Positions 47,366-61,100 of a DNA stretch of 64,000 bases are shown here, one piece after another. The stretch spans positions 744,001 through 808,000 of the forward strand of contig JAALGY010000041.1 of assembly GCA_032358165.1 (NCBI GenBank), in the 5' to 3' direction. The DNA comes from Diplosphaera chodatii (taxonomy: Eukaryota; Chlorophyta; Trebouxiophyceae; Prasiolales; Stichococcaceae). The notes beneath the pieces are model-generated. The model was given only the letters and a program-made list of their open reading frames with translations, searched no databases and was not told where the DNA came from. Made by a program: the position numbers and the translations under genes. The number at the start of each line of letters is the position of its first letter. Position 1 is the first letter of the stretch.

Positions 47366-50300
47366 TCATCGAAGGGGTTGTAGCGCAGGTCTCAAGCTAT
47401 CCAGGAAAGCAGCCTTGAATTCCTGATCTGAGAACCTGGCAGCACTTCGACGTGCCCCCGCTGCCAGCCGCCGCCGCGTCGCGTCATCCATGCCCAGCAC
47501 CTCCGTGATTGCCTCCGCATACTCGCTCTCCGTTTTGCACAGGTAGCCTGCAGCGGCAGCAGATCGGATGTGCATACCAAAGTGGCACATGGCTGCAAAA
47601 CACAGCTTGCAGCAAGCTGAAGGAAGCATACGGGAGAGGCGTAGATTATCATATCCGTGGACCATGTTCAAAACGTATTGGCACCTGCGCGACGGGGCTG
47701 ACCAAAGGCGTCCAGGCCATCCATGTCGACGAGGATGTCCTCCTTGGGGCCGCCCGAGTCGTGCACAATCGGCACCACGCCTGCACGCAAGACATGTCCT
47801 GTTGGGCCTTCTCACCATGTTGGAGTTGCTGCAACATGGCAGTGCCACCCCACCAGGGGAAGCAGATACGAAGCTTTGTCCCGTCATCTGGTCCCCTTAC
47901 AATGGTTTCAGCCCAGACAATGGGTTCTCGGCCGCTAGGGGGCCGGCTGTGCACCTGCGGCCATGTACTGCACGATGCTGATGCCAAAGTGTTCGTCCAC
48001 CATGGTGTGCAGGCCGCCCACCGCCCCGCCCAGCAGCATCCTGACCTGCACCCAGCCCAGTCACACCCTCACTCCTCCGCAGCAAACCCTAGGTGAAGCC
48101 GGAACTGCAACTGCATATGGTTTGGGGCCTGCAACATGCACCCCCTGCACCCCCACTTGGTGCGATTTCAGGTTTCGTGCCAGACCACCATGATCTGCAT
48201 GAAACTCAGCCTGGACGCCGGGCGACAGGGGCGCACCTCGTCCCAGGGCGCGTTGACGTGGAAGTCCACGTGGTCCTGCACCTGCAGATCCTGCGCCAGC
48301 TGGCGCAGCGCGTCCACGCGCGCCCTGTCGCCAGCGTTGCGGCAGCTGCCGATGAGCTTCAGCCGTGCCGACAGCACCGCGTCGCCTGCGCTTGCACATG
48401 CAGGCGAGGCATCACAGGGTGGCATGCTCTCCGCATAATATTGGTGTGCCATGACATGAGGCTGGTGGTGAGCTTAAGTTGCGCTCATGACACCTTGTGC
48501 GGTGTGCCCAACTGTCTTCAGCAGTGGTCCGATGCAATGCAAATGGCTTGTCAGATGCAACATCTATGAGAGCCCATAAGACGCATGCGCAACAGGCATG
48601 TTGCAACAAACGGGCAACTTCATGTCCAGAACTGCGCCATCTCACATGCAAGCTTAAGCATGAGCAGTCGTGAGCAATGGGTGCGCACTGGTGCTGCTGC
48701 TGGAGAAGGAGAGTGCTCGCCGGCGGGCGCGGCTGAAGGCCCGCAGCTGCAGGCTGTGGTCCTTCTCTGGTCGGAACTGCAGCAACAAACATGTACTTGA
48801 TTCAGCACGGCCATGTTGCAGGAGTCCGTGAAGTTGTGCAAGCGCACATGCTTGCAGCTGCGGCCATGCTCCCTGTTGTTGCCGCAGCCAGAAAGCTTCC
48901 TGTGCTGCCATTGCAGCTCCACAGCCTTTGGGCTGGTGCACGCACATGCAATTGTATGCAGGCTATAAGAATTGAGCGTGTTGGCCATGCTCAAGGTGAG
49001 CACCTGCGCCAGCGAGACGATGTAGAGGCGCTTGAGCTTGCGCTCGAGGGGCAGTGCCGCCAAGTCAGCTGTGTCACAGGGTGGGTACACACGCTCCGGC
49101 GGCACCCAGCTCAGGAACAGCTGCCGCACATGCTCCGCCGTCCAGCTGCTGTTGGCCATCGACACCTGTGCCATGGTGCGCAGGATGTTTTGCTGCAGGG
49201 CTCGACCCCATCAGCAGCTGCATGCAGGCCCTTCACAGCACATAACTTCGAGTGAGCATGTTGCTCACGTGAATTTGGTCAACAGCATGCACATGACCCA
49301 TGCCAGCCCGAGCGGCACCAATGGTCACCTGGGCGCAGCCGCCCGCGATGCCGTACGCCGCAGCAAAGGCGTAGTAGTACACCAGCTTGGCGCCGGAGCG
49401 CAGGCTGCTGGCCGCGATGGCGGCGCTGTTGTTGTAGCCGGCCGCCCCCGACTGCACCCGCTGCAGCATGTCCGTGGACACGGTGGGGTAGTGCGTGTAG
49501 GCGGCCACCCGCGCGCCCGCCAGCCTGGCCAGCGGGTACGTGAACGCCCAGCCGCTGGTGTCCACCCACGTCTGCAGCAGAACCACCGTGCTGCCTTGTA
49601 GCGGACCGTTGGGGCAAGGTTTGCACAGTGTGCCCTGCAGATGGGCCGTGCAGCGTGAGGTTGGTCAACAGCATGTGAAACAGTGCTGCAGTCTGGGTCC
49701 GATGAGTGTGATGCACAGATAGTTAGCAGGGCAGTGTGAAACATACCTCGGGGACGAACTGTTGCAGGGCCTCCAGCCCAAGGCGTGCCGAGCCCCACGC
49801 CTGGCGCGCCAGCGTCCAGGTGGGGTAGTTGGCGGAATCGAGCAGGGACGCTCGTTGCAACCGCACCAACTGCAGAAGCGGACTCACTCCTTTTCCCTCG
49901 ACACATGCTTCGAGCCATCCAACCCATGGCAGCGATGCTACGGTGGTTCGCTTATGACTGCATGTGTAAGCTGCTAACAGCATGCAGCTGTAGCGTACCC
50001 TGAAGTCCGGTCTGATCCGGATGCTGAAGCTCTGAAAGGCGCTGTCCGCCAGCTGCTGCGGTGTCAGGCCGTCGCTAGAGTAGATGGCGAGTGGCCGCTG
50101 CGGCCAGGCCTCCTGCATGGCTGCGATTGCGCACCTGCATGCCAGCAACCATGGTAACCTTTGCATACGTACATCACCAAGATTCAGGTTTCCATGACTT
50201 GGACGCGATGCATGCACGTGCATGGAGCAACTAGTGGCCTCACCACAGGACACGCTCCCCGCCACCGCCGCCCTCAGCATTGGGGTGGAAGAAAGCGACG

Positions 50301-50662
50301 CTCCGCTGTGTAGGGTCGCATGCATCAGCCGATTTTCGGAGCTACAGCCACAGCCTTGTAGCATCTTGCATCAGATGACATGCCAGGCGGGGGCTGTTGA
50401 ATTGCGTGCATTGCACTCACCTTGGTCTGCTTTGGTAGCGTCATACTGAGCCAGATGCGCAGAGCGACGAGCAAGACGCTAACTACTGCTGCACTCCATA
50501 GGCATGTCCGAATCGTTGCTGCCTGCACATTCCATCCCCTTATGTCTAAGGCACCAACCAAGTGGCCTGCTGCATGCACCTTGAGCATCAATGACTCACC
50601 ACGCCGCCCACTGCCAGGACCAGGCCGAGCGCGCACGCAGGCACGACCAGGCTAAGCCTCAT
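47366..50662 (-). CDS. ALG11: ALG11 alpha-1,2-mannosyltransferase (dolichol-linked glycan assembly)
   Basis: ALG11 adds the fourth and fifth mannoses from GDP-Man to the dolichol-linked oligosaccharide on the cytosolic ER face. Twelve exons (50662-50600, 50522-50421, 50305-50244, 50134-49999, 49869-49747, 49571-49329, 49192-49004, 48776-48689, 48385-48237, 48045-47955, 47780-47703, 47547-47366) encode 501 residues, the normal size. Two N-terminal hydrophobic segments ([16 protein letters not shown] and [17 protein letters not shown]) precede the GT-B fold. Family motifs: [52 protein letters not shown]-like [61 protein letters not shown]. The EX7E motif reads EHFGISIVQ, so the second Glu is Gln. 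The start is the ATG that opens the first hydrophobic segment. Confidence 0.96.
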
Positions 50663-51347
50663 CGCTATTGGACCCGCCTCATCAGGCTTGAGGCATGAAC
50701 GTGCTGCTCCTCGAGGGGTGATCACACGCAAACGAGCAGAGAGGTTCGACCGATCTGCTGGTGCTATACTCTCCGCACAACTTTACCTGTTTCGCACTGT
50801 AGACAACTATGTCACGATGAGCGCCGAGGTACATGTTTATTATACATTGCAACTGGGTGCTGTGCGGGTGCTAGATGCTCTGCTTGAAGGGTTTCATCAG
50901 TCCCGGAAGCCTTCTGAATTTGAAGGCAGCAGCTTGCATCTGCAGCTATTACTACTTGCTCCATAACGCGCTCGCTGACACCCTCGTGTACCATCATGAT
51001 ACTACCTTGCGTAAGCTGATTGAGTTCGATCATTGCTGCTGGGCATGCGCTGAGGTTGCATATGCATCATGCAGATGAGCTGTTTTGCTTGTCGACCTCA
51101 AAAGTTTTCGGTGGACATGCCGCCAGCTGATGCCATACAGATAGAGAGGGCATATCAGATGCTCTTGTCGCGGTGGTGAAGTCGTCATCGCAGCAGAGGG
51201 CTGAGCAGTTTCACCCCGGCAACCTGTTGCAAGGTGCATGCGCATGCTGTGCGCAGTCATGCACCCTGCACCGCCGTCCGGTGGCTGCGAACATCGTAGG
51301 CTGCAGTGGTTTGAAAATCTCACAGTGGCTTGTGGCTCGTAGGCAGC
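50663..51347. promoter_or_regulatory. Divergent promoter interval ALG11 / J-protein
   Basis: The two start codons are 685 bases apart and face away from each other. No tRNA or other gene is supported. A short ATG-initiated stretch at about 51119 could be an upstream exon of the J-protein, but no splice joins it convincingly. Confidence 0.45.
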
Positions 51348-53934
51348 ATGTCTCAAGATGCCGCAGATGAGTTGGCACGCCGCGTGCTGGCTACCAATCC
51401 GCGGCAGCCGACAGAGATTCTCGGGCTGCCGCACGGTGCTTCGCTGGACGAAGCTAGGCGTGCCTACCGAATGCTAGCAAGAGACCTGCATCCGGACAAG
51501 AACGCCTCACCGCTTGCCCTTGAAGCCTTCAGGCTCTGCGGGTGGGCACTTGCCAGAAACGCATGCAGACATGCATGCTGGCAGATGATTTCAGAATTGT
51601 TGGATCATCATGCGCCACACAAGCTGGGGCCATCTCGCCTGCAGGCAAGCCAAGGAGCACCTTGAGCAGGCGCTGGCTGGCGGCAGCAGACCCACAGCTC
51701 AGTCCAACAGCCAGAGCAATGCCTGGGCCGCTTTCACGGGCGGCAATGCACCACATGTCGCTGCAGCTTTCGCACAGCCGCGGCCAACCCACAGCACCAT
51801 TGGCAGCGATGCTGCGGCGTGGGGATCCAGGGTGCATCCTGCGGCCAGTAAGTCCGCTTGGGGATCAGGTGCTGCAGCACCTGATTGCGCTCTGCACGTG
51901 GGCCTGGCACGGGCACCGGCAGCAGAGGAGCAGCCACGGCAGCACACGCATGCGCAGCACGCGGACTGCAGCGAGAACAGCGGCAGTGGAGACCCGGATC
52001 AGGAGTCGGACGGCGGATCAGCCCCACTGCCAACGCCAGCCCGGGCCGCCGAGGTGCAGACGTCCTGGAACCCGCAGCCGCGGGGCCAGCAGCAGCGCCG
52101 TGCATCGCAGCTGTTGCCGGCCCAGGGCGGGAGTCTGCCGACAAGCTTCGCCAGCGGCCGGTCGCAGCACAGCAGCCTGCCGGCCAGCGCCCCACAACCC
52201 GATGCGGCCCGGCTTGGCGGCTGGTCCGATGCCGTGCCGCCGCTGCCGCCGCCTGATGCGCGCTCTCATGACCGTCGCATCCGCCGCAGCTGGTCGCCAT
52301 CCCGGCGGCGATCGCAACTGCCACTCGACTTTGCCGCCGTGCCTCAGTCGCCACCGCAGCCGCAGCCCGGCTGGCTGCCAGCGCAGCGTGCACCGCCGCC
52401 GCTGGCAGCTGCATGCGGGATGTTTGCAGACGATGCAGGCCATGGCCCCAGCAGCCCGGGCATGTGCAGCCTGCCTGACAGCTCGCAGCACAGCCTCCTG
52501 CACTGCCCAGGCAGCGCGGATGGTGACCACCCCATCGTACTGGGCACATCCGACTCGGAGGGCGCGGCCGCTGCACCCGGCCTGGGCAGCGCCCCAGCGG
52601 ACGTCCTGGACGATGACGAGGATCCGCTGGCTGAGTTCCACTGGGCCAGCCAGGCGCGCAGCTCGCTGTCGCAGCCGCTGCCCAGCGGGCGCCGGCGCAG
52701 CAGCACGACCACCGGCAGCAGAGGAGCGGCCCTTGGCAGTCGCGGCTTGCAAGACGAGTGTCGGCGGGACACCGTGCGCAGTGCACCTGAGCGGCAGCCG
52801 CTTCAGGCAGCAGCAGATGCTGTCAGCACATGGCATCACGGCGACGGCGGCCCGCTGCAGCAGCATGAAGGCGCTGCAGCTCTTGGAAATTGCAGCAGCC
52901 GGGACGACATGCATCCTCCGCATGCACAGCCCCGCAGCCAAGGCGGCAGCAAAGCCAGGTGCTTGCTCCTCTGGTACAGGCTGCAGCTCCGTTTGGCCTG
53001 GTTTCCCTGCAGCCAATCCCACAGGCTGCATCATCGACGCATGCTGCCCTGCGCATTGGCAGATGCTTCTTGACACCCTTGCAGGAACCCCGGAGTTGCA
53101 CAGGCGTGGGCAGCTCGTCCAAGGCAGCGGGGCGTGCCGGCCAGCCTGCCCAGCGGCATTGACTTCCTCATCGGCGGCAGCAGTCAAGGCGGCACTGAGG
53201 CCAGGAGTGGCAAACTCGGTGCCGCCAGCGCAGCAAGAGGGCCAGCCGAAAAGGCCCTCGAGGGCGCACGGCGCAGCAGCAGCAGCAGCAGCCCGGCTGC
53301 GGCTCAGCGGCGGCGCAAGCGCGTGCTGGCCGTCGTGTCGGACACCGATGACGAGGTGCAGGGCGTGGCGCAAGCCATCGCTTTGCTTGCTATTTGCAAC
53401 CATTGACTTGCATGAGCATATCACCCGCACTGTGAGCCCCCGACTCCCTGAGCGTCAGCAATTTCCCCAAGCATGAGACGGCAACCCCATATACACACAG
53501 GACACGCGGGCAGCAGCCAACAAGGCTGGGAAGGCTGGCGGGAAGCCGACCGCTTCAGCGGCTGCTGTGCTGCGGCAGCGGGTGCTCAGCAACAGCAGCG
53601 ACGTGCGCAGCCTGCCACGTGCCTTCGAGGTGATGTGCTTCTTACAGGAAGTGCTTTTCAGCAGCTTCGGACGCCTGCTACCACATTCTGATACAGACAG
53701 CCCTGATATCACAGAGTGCAGACAGTGCGGAGGCTTTGTGGTGCTGCCTGTATCAACGGTGCGTTCTTTTCCTGATAGGCTGTGGAGGTGGCGATGGTGC
53801 AACGGCAGACGGCACTGAAGGAGCAGACGGCGGCAGTGGCGCGCCAGAAGGCGTCCAGCGCCAAGCAGCGTGTGCTGGCGCAGATGTATGGCCGGCGGCA
53901 CGGCAGCAGACGGGCTGTGCGGGCGAGAGGATGA
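51348..53934 (+). CDS. J-domain (DnaJ-like) protein with long disordered region
   Basis: J domains stimulate Hsp70 ATPase. Five exons (51348-51541, 51645-52958, 53085-53355, 53501-53629, 53779-53934) give 687 residues in phase. Residues about 22-70 form a J domain: TEILGLPHGASLDEARRAYR, then LARDLHPDKN with the required HPD, and the helix AFRLCGQAKEHLEQAL. There are no Gly/Phe or zinc-finger regions. The next 430 residues are low-complexity and polar, rich in Ser, Gln, Pro and Ala, with an acidic patch (DDDEDPLAEF) and an RS-like basic patch (RRIRRSWSPSRRRS). The end is a basic coiled-coil-like segment (QRQTALKEQTAAVARQK). Partner and compartment are unknown; basic patches would fit the nucleus. 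The 1.3-kb exon is unusual in this intron-dense region. Confidence 0.86.
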
Positions 53935-55112
53935 CAAAGGGTGTTTTCTAATGGACGAGGACCTGCAGCAGGTGGCAATACTGCCTGCAGCGACTGTGGC
54001 TGAGTTTGCAGCTGGCACCCATGACAAGTGTATGCTGTGGCACGTCTGGAAGGAGGTAAAGCCAAGCCATCCAAAACAACGCCACTTACTAGGTGTTGCT
54101 CACGTGCGTGAACTTATGCGTGTAGCGCCTGGAAACAACTGCATCAAACACCAGATACCAGCAACCTAAGATCACACGCGCCCATCACTGCATGAATCTG
54201 TTGAACTGCTGCTTATGAAATCTGCTGATCTCCTCCGAAAATCTCCTGATGATAGGCCATTGCTGTCGTGCACTTTGATGGCCAACAGCCACATGTTACT
54301 GAGCCCCTACCCCCTGCTGTTTGCAACGCATTTGCAAGTTGCTGGCGCTTCACGGTGCCCTCTGGCGCACCAATAAAGAAATCCATCTCAACAAACAATC
54401 CAGTCTATCTCCTGACACGCAATACCCATTGTGGCTCACGCACAAGCTTTCAACGATTGCAGCCGTCGCATCTACAAACATGGACCCCAGTGCCTCGGCC
54501 ATAGTCATGATGTCTGCCTCTGGATGCCCGCTGGCTGATGCTGCTGGATCTGCGCTTATCGCTTGACTCGTTGTGGACTTGACACATTGCGGGCTTGGCT
54601 TATTGCGGGCTTGCTCATTGCATTGTTCTGCCAGCGCAAGGCTCGATGTATCACGCCCTTGCAGCAGCCGCCTCGTGATGTTGCTCAAATGTCAGGCCTC
54701 CGAAGCAACTGCTGGTGTGTCTTCACGGTTCTTGATTGCATACTGCCACGGTCTTGAAAGTCTTGAGGCAAGTGCCGCTGGTCTTAGCCACCTGCGCCCA
54801 GGTGCCACCGGCACAGCTCAACATCACATGCATCATCGGCAACGCAGGCACTTCCAGTCCCAACCCGCACATCGAGCACAGCACAGTTGCCACACCTAAT
54901 GCTGAGGGGCGCCTGGCGGGGTGCTCACACAGACCCCAGTCGAGGCAGTGTCGGCGGCACCGCAACAGGCGTCCTTGGTGGCACCTGTTCATCTGCACGG
55001 TACCACAGTTGCACCTTCCTGTTACTCCAAGGCACAGATCCGAATGTTGTCAGGCAGATGTGGAGTTCCGGCGTAGATGCTGCTCACAGTCCACTGCAGA
55101 GTTCATTAGGTA
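53935..55112. other. Convergent 3' interval J-protein / PPR protein
   Basis: About 1.2 kb with no supportable exon. It should contain both 3' UTRs; no clear TGTAA was found near either stop. Confidence 0.45.
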
Positions 55113-58100
55113 TCACAAGGACGGAACCTCATCGAGCCAGGGGATTGGACGAGGCACTCCAGCACCTTGCAACAGGCAGCGCCCCTTGCGGGCCGCCCAC
55201 GCCGGCAGCCAGGCGCTCAGCTCGGAAGCAGAAAGCTGCAGGACGCTGCCGTCTGCCTCGGTGGTGCTGGCCGTGAATGCCAGTGGTGGCAGCGCCGCCG
55301 GCAGCGCCGCCGGCAGCGCCGCCGCCATCCCGTCCGGCAGCAGCGCCGCCTCACCGCGCAGCAGCGCCGCCACCGCCGCGACCAGCTCTGATGCACCACC
55401 GCCCCACCCTGCAGGAAACCAGTCGAACACCTCGGACACAGCACGTCGTGGCAACACTGGGCTTGTATGAACTGCAATGATTGGGTCGGACGTGCCCCTG
55501 ATGTGATGCCTTTCGGGGTCGCAGTGGGAGTGTGTCCGTTCTTATTGCAGGCCAGGGCGTCCGCAGGTGCGCACCAAAGGTGATCCGAGCATCCGGCACA
55601 CGGTCTTGGGGCAGCAGCGCCGCACGCGACAGCCACGCCACCACAATCACAAGGCCACGCTCCTTGCTGCAGCCCTGCAGGTCCACCGTCAGCGGTCCTG
55701 CAGGTGGTCCGCAGCGTTGGTGACTACATAGATTGCATCAATGGACATACACGGCGCAATGAGAAAGACCTGGCGCATGCTTCTCTCACTGTTTGGCAAT
55801 CTTGCTGAAGCGGCATGTCTACTGTGACATGTCGTGCTGACGACGTGGCTGGCACCATGTCAGGCGCACCTGCAGCGTCGGGCGGCGGCGGCAGGGTGTA
55901 GTGGCAGAAGGTGCCCATGTCGTGCGCATCGCCACACAGCGCGGCTGCAGCCGCGTACTTGCTGGCGGCCACCATGGCATCCACTGCGGTGCGGTACGTG
56001 GCTGCATCTGGCGGCGCAGTGCCACGCTGCAGGCAAGACCACCAACTGTCACACACTGTGACCAACCCTACACACACTTTGATGATGATGAGTTGGTCTC
56101 AACTCGCCACCCACCAACCCAGTTGCGTATCTCTTATAGCAGGTTGCTGTTGGCAGTTTTCCGGGCCAGCACAGCGGGTTCTGAAGCAAAGACCGCACCG
56201 CCTTCATGTGCTGGACGAGGGACAGGAGCAGGTCGGGCTGCCGGCCATCATGCAGCGCGTCCACCACGCAGTTCAGCGTCCGCGTGTCCGGCGCCACACC
56301 GCAGTCCTCCATGCGCTGCAGCATGGAATCATTGACGCCGTGTCAGGGTGTGTACAGATGACATCCTGACATCGCATGGACCCAAGCACTCGCTCTGAAT
56401 GCAACATTTGGCACAGACAGACAGGTGTACAGACGGAGAGATCAGCTTTCAGAGTTCTTGTGTAACCCCTTGCAACATCACAGCTGCAAGCGCAGGATTG
56501 CAAGCACTCTGATATATGCCGAATTGTACCCACCTTGCGGCTTTGGGTATGCCTGTGCCACTGTTTTCTTTCAGGTGAAACAATCAGGACGCTTGTCTTG
56601 CGGCTGTGTGTTTGTATCAGAGGCGTGCTGTGCTCACCAGGGCCAGGTCCAGGGCGCGCCGCCACTCGTGCACCTCCTTGCAGGCGGCGATCAGCACCGG
56701 CCACAGGGCGGGCGGCGGAGCAGCCGGGCCCTGCGGGAGGGCCAGCGCGTCGATGACGGCGCGGGCCGCGGCCGAGTGCCCGCCCGCAGGCAGCGCCTGC
56801 AGCAGCGCGGCAGCCGTCGTCACATCCACCCCCACCTGCGCATCAGGTTCAGGATGGACTGTGGGAGCTTCGTTGCCCACAGCGTGGCCCAGCATGGCAG
56901 CAGAGCAGCCCCCTGAAAGCGCGCAGCAAACAGTGCTGTCTGCGCATATGCTGCAGGAACATGCCTGCTGCAGCGACTCTGCAGGGGGCATGTCCCGGAA
57001 CACGACTGGATAGTGGATGCTGCCAGTGCTCTGGCAGGCAATACAACCCCATGTCACATGGGAATATGTTTCACCTGTGCGGCGTGCATGGTGTTGAAGA
57101 TGCGCATGGCGGTGTGGCAGGCGCCGGTGGTGACGGCAGCCAGGAGCAGCGTGTTGGCGGCGCCCGCCTCGACCGCATGGCCAGCAGCCGCCAGCACCTG
57201 CGACAAAGGGCGCCTTGTGGGAGCTGGGCTTTCGGAGCGACTGCTGCACATGTTGCATGCTTGCGGCCGTTATGGTAACATGTCGTGCAGCCTCTGGCAG
57301 CTCATGCTGCGGGCTTGACCTGCAGGCCTCGGTCCAGCTGCCCTGCAGCAGCGCAGGTGCGCAGCGCTGCTCCTGCCACCACAGCATCCACCGCAAAGCC
57401 CTGCAAGAATGCAACCATTTAGCAGTCACTTATCTGCGATCGACCTGGCTACCTAGGCTGCATCCTAAGCTTGCCATGCTTTGCCGCCGGGTTCTGATGT
57501 GGATGCTACACTGCCCAAGAACACATCTGATGTGCTGGGCTGATGTGAGGCTGGCTGGGCCAATGATGTCAATGGAATGCCACTGCTGCTGCCAGTTTCA
57601 CCATGTGGTGGTGCCAATGCTGAAGTCTGCTGAAGGGTCAGGTTGTTGGCTAGCAAAACATACCCGAGCACCCATGACCTCGAAGATGGAGACCGCCTGC
57701 TGCCAGTCACCAGCAGCCTCCAGGATGCCCGCCAGTGCACGGAAGCTGGAAGCGTCAAGCCCAGGGCCTGCTGCCAGTGCTGCCCGGAACACAGCCACCG
57801 CCTGGACATGCAGATAGGAGTTGTACATACCCCCAGTAGGGAAGTGTAAGGTGAATACAGAGATCCAGTCAGCAGGCGCCCCATAGTCAAACATGTAAAC
57901 ACCAAGAGCTTTACCTTTAGTTGATAGAGTTGATCGTATTTGCAGAAGACAATGGGCTTATGCAACGCCGTGACAGGACCACACATGTAACACCCCATTC
58001 TTCTCTCCTTGAGAGCATTTCCTGCATGATGCAACAGGATCCACACCTCAGCGGCCATGGCTGCGCGATTTGCTCCATGTGTGTTGGGCATGGATGCCGC

Positions 58101-61100
58101 CAGCGCGATGGCGTCGAGCACATGCTTGTAGCTGGTGATGTTCTGGCCATCCGACATCTGCAGTCAGGCTGAGGCACATGGTTAGCAAGCATGCGGCCTG
58201 CTGACAGCCAATGCTGCAGGCTGGTGGCAGCACCGGAAGCGCTCGTAGCTTGGCTTGAACAGACGGCCAGGGACAAGCTCAGCAGCACCTGCTGCAGGGC
58301 AGACAGCGCGTCGACCCAGGCGCCCTGCGCTGCCAGCCCGGCCAGCAGCATGTTCCACATGGCCAGCGTGGGTACGCGGCCGCTGGCGACCAGCTCCTCA
58401 AACACCCCACGCACCTGAAGACCGCACCTCACTTTGGCAGCAGCACTGAGTGCCTGGAACTAGCAGCAGGTTTTTTTTGGCAGTACAACAAGGGGGGGGA
58501 TGCAAGGCGATCACATTGCCCATGTTCAACATGAGCCTGGGCACTCGGCTAGTGTTCGTACTCGGTCAGCAGAATGGAATGCGGTGCTGTGCAATGCTGA
58601 CCTTGTGGTACTGCCCCGCCTGCAGGTGGCTAGCCATGAGGCTGGCTGCCGCCATCACCGAGGGATGCTGCCCAGCCGACATGGAGCCATTGCCCAGGCT
58701 GCGGCTGCCGGCAGATGCCAGAATGCCGCCGCCAGCAAAGGCTCCGCCCCCGGCCAGGAAACCGCCTGCTTCACCCATGTGGAAAGGCGTGGGCTTGTCT
58801 CCCAAAGACTCATCATGCAACGTCAGACTGCATGCAGACCTGAGCGCTATGCAGAGCTCCATGGTCGGCAAACTGTCTGATCTTGATGATATGCGCCCTG
58901 TTGGAAACTTCAAGCTCACCGGCCAGGCCACGGGGCCCGTGCCATGCGTTGCCACGGGCGAGGGCGCCCACCACAGCATTCATGCAGGTGCTGTTGGCCT
59001 CCAGGCCGCTGCCCTCCAGCCAGCTCCAGGCCTGCCGACAGTATGCATGTGCCGGCATGCTCACCCAGGAAGCCAGGATCATGACATATAGTCGATTTCC
59101 TCCTGAATCTTCCTGATGGCCGCTGGGGCCTGCCGACATGAAACTGAGCTCAGCTTCAGCATTGGATACGAGATAACCTCACTATTTGGACCGCCTCCAG
59201 GTCGCCCGCATCACTGGCGGCTGTGATGAGGGTGCCAAAGGTGGCGATGCTCGGCCGCACGCCCCGCTGCACCATCGCCTGGTACACCTGCAGGCAATGC
59301 ACACCAAATCTGCAACACTGTCGATTCATCTGCGAAAGGTGACACCCCGGGGTGCGCTGCAGTTGTGCACGTGTTTTTGCGATAAGCTGAGACAAATTGA
59401 GCACACAAGGCTTGCAGCATGCCTGCATGGCGGTGGCGATCTCGCGTGCAGAGCCGCAGGCCTTCAGGGCTGCGTTGTACGACATGGTGTCGGGCTGCAA
59501 CTCAGCGCCCGCCTCCCACATTGCACTCAGCAGCACCAGTGCCTGTCACATACATATGATCATCTGTCAGTGAGCACTCCCATGCCATGTGCTGAGTGCT
59601 GGTAATGGGTTTGTTTCCACTCTGCTTACACAGGCTGTGCAATGCTGCAACCACACTCGCATCACACACATAGTAACTGCAGCAAGCGACAGCTGTCACC
59701 ACACCTTGGCCCACTGAGGATGACGGGCACGGGCGTAGGCGGCCAGCAGCGCATTGCAGCACACACGGTTGGGGGCAACGCGCAGCGTCCGGCGCAGGCG
59801 GATGGTGACACCAGCTGGCACTTGAGGCACGCCCTGTAGCGCAACAGGGTCATGCTCACGAGCATGCTGCACTCAAACAAGGGCAGGACCGCCCTTCACG
59901 TCGAACACAACGCCTACGCATCATGCACATGTGCTTTCAGCAGCGTACCGCAGAGCCCATGTGTCTCATCGGCAAGAGGCTTGGCTGCGGGATGGCTGTC
60001 ACAGGGGGACTGTTCAGCTGTGCAGAGGAGAACCTGTAGCCCTGCTGTTCTGCAAACGGATTGAGCGAGGCGCCAGGGCCCTGCACATGAGGTCCCTGTG
60101 GTGTGTTGGAAAACAGAGTGCATGGTTCTGCAAACATCAGGACTTGCTTGCATCTGTACCGAGCTGATGGGTGCAGCACCTGTGCAGGTGCTGATGTGGC
60201 GGCAGAGCTGCGGTGCTGTTGTGCCGGTGGAGGGACCGCCTGGTCAGCTGCACTCCAGAAGCTGCACGCCGCCCACGGAGGACGTTTCCCAGATCTGTTT
60301 GGTGCACCCTTGTATCCAATGAGAGCAGGTATCTGGCGATTCAGATAAGGCAGACCGCCTGCTGGTGCGCACCTGCTGCTCACGGCGTCACTGCTGCCCA
60401 TTGACTGCAGGGCGCCCGCAGGGTTGCCGGCAGACAGCGGCCAGCCGCCAGCCTCACACTCCACTATGTCTGCCCACAGGGTGCGCTGCGCTGCTGGGGC
60501 GGTGCCGCCCTGGAGCCCTGCCAGCACCGAGTCTGGTGTGAGGCCCCAGGTGCGCGCCACAGCCTCTGCCAATGAGCACACAGATGCAGCTGGCGAACAC
60601 CGTACCCCGAACAATCTATACTGCTTTTGTGCTGGCCAGCTGTGCAGGTGCAGATCCTGAGACAAATACTTCTCCAACCAGACACTGTGCTGTTGATTCC
60701 AGTGTACTTTCAACGGAACTGCAGTGCGGTCCATGGCACGCATAGTGCACCTTCAGAGCTTGCTTCATGGTGCCACAGCGCTGCCATGTTCTTGCCAGGG
60801 CTGCCGCCACTGGTGGAGCCGCTGCGGGCGAGGCTGGTGGCCGAGTGGGAGGGCGCCAGCAGGTGCATCGCGGCGCTCTGGTCGGGCGTTGGCTCCGCTT
60901 CTGACAGCATGAACGCCGAGGAGCTGCCTGTCGCCATTGATGTTGCTGCCTGCAGGACAACATGCTCGCAGTGAATATACGACAAGCCATTACCATGCAG
61001 GTGCAGGTTTTACATCATGAGGTGTACTGCATGGCAGAGTACGCTACACGAGACATGGACAGTAATGCAATCTGACACATGAAGTACAAGTACCTGTTCG

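Noticed and set aside
50733..50760. tRNA B-box-like ggttcgaccg upstream of ALG11 (and ggttcgagag near 31628)
   Set aside because: No matching A box, acceptor stem or anticodon arm could be folded by eye.
51542..53476. Long open frames (644 codons on +, 470 codons on - at 52018-53430) overlapping the J-protein exon
   Set aside because: They are by-products of a GC-rich, repeat-like coding exon; only the third frame joins the J domain and downstream exons in phase.
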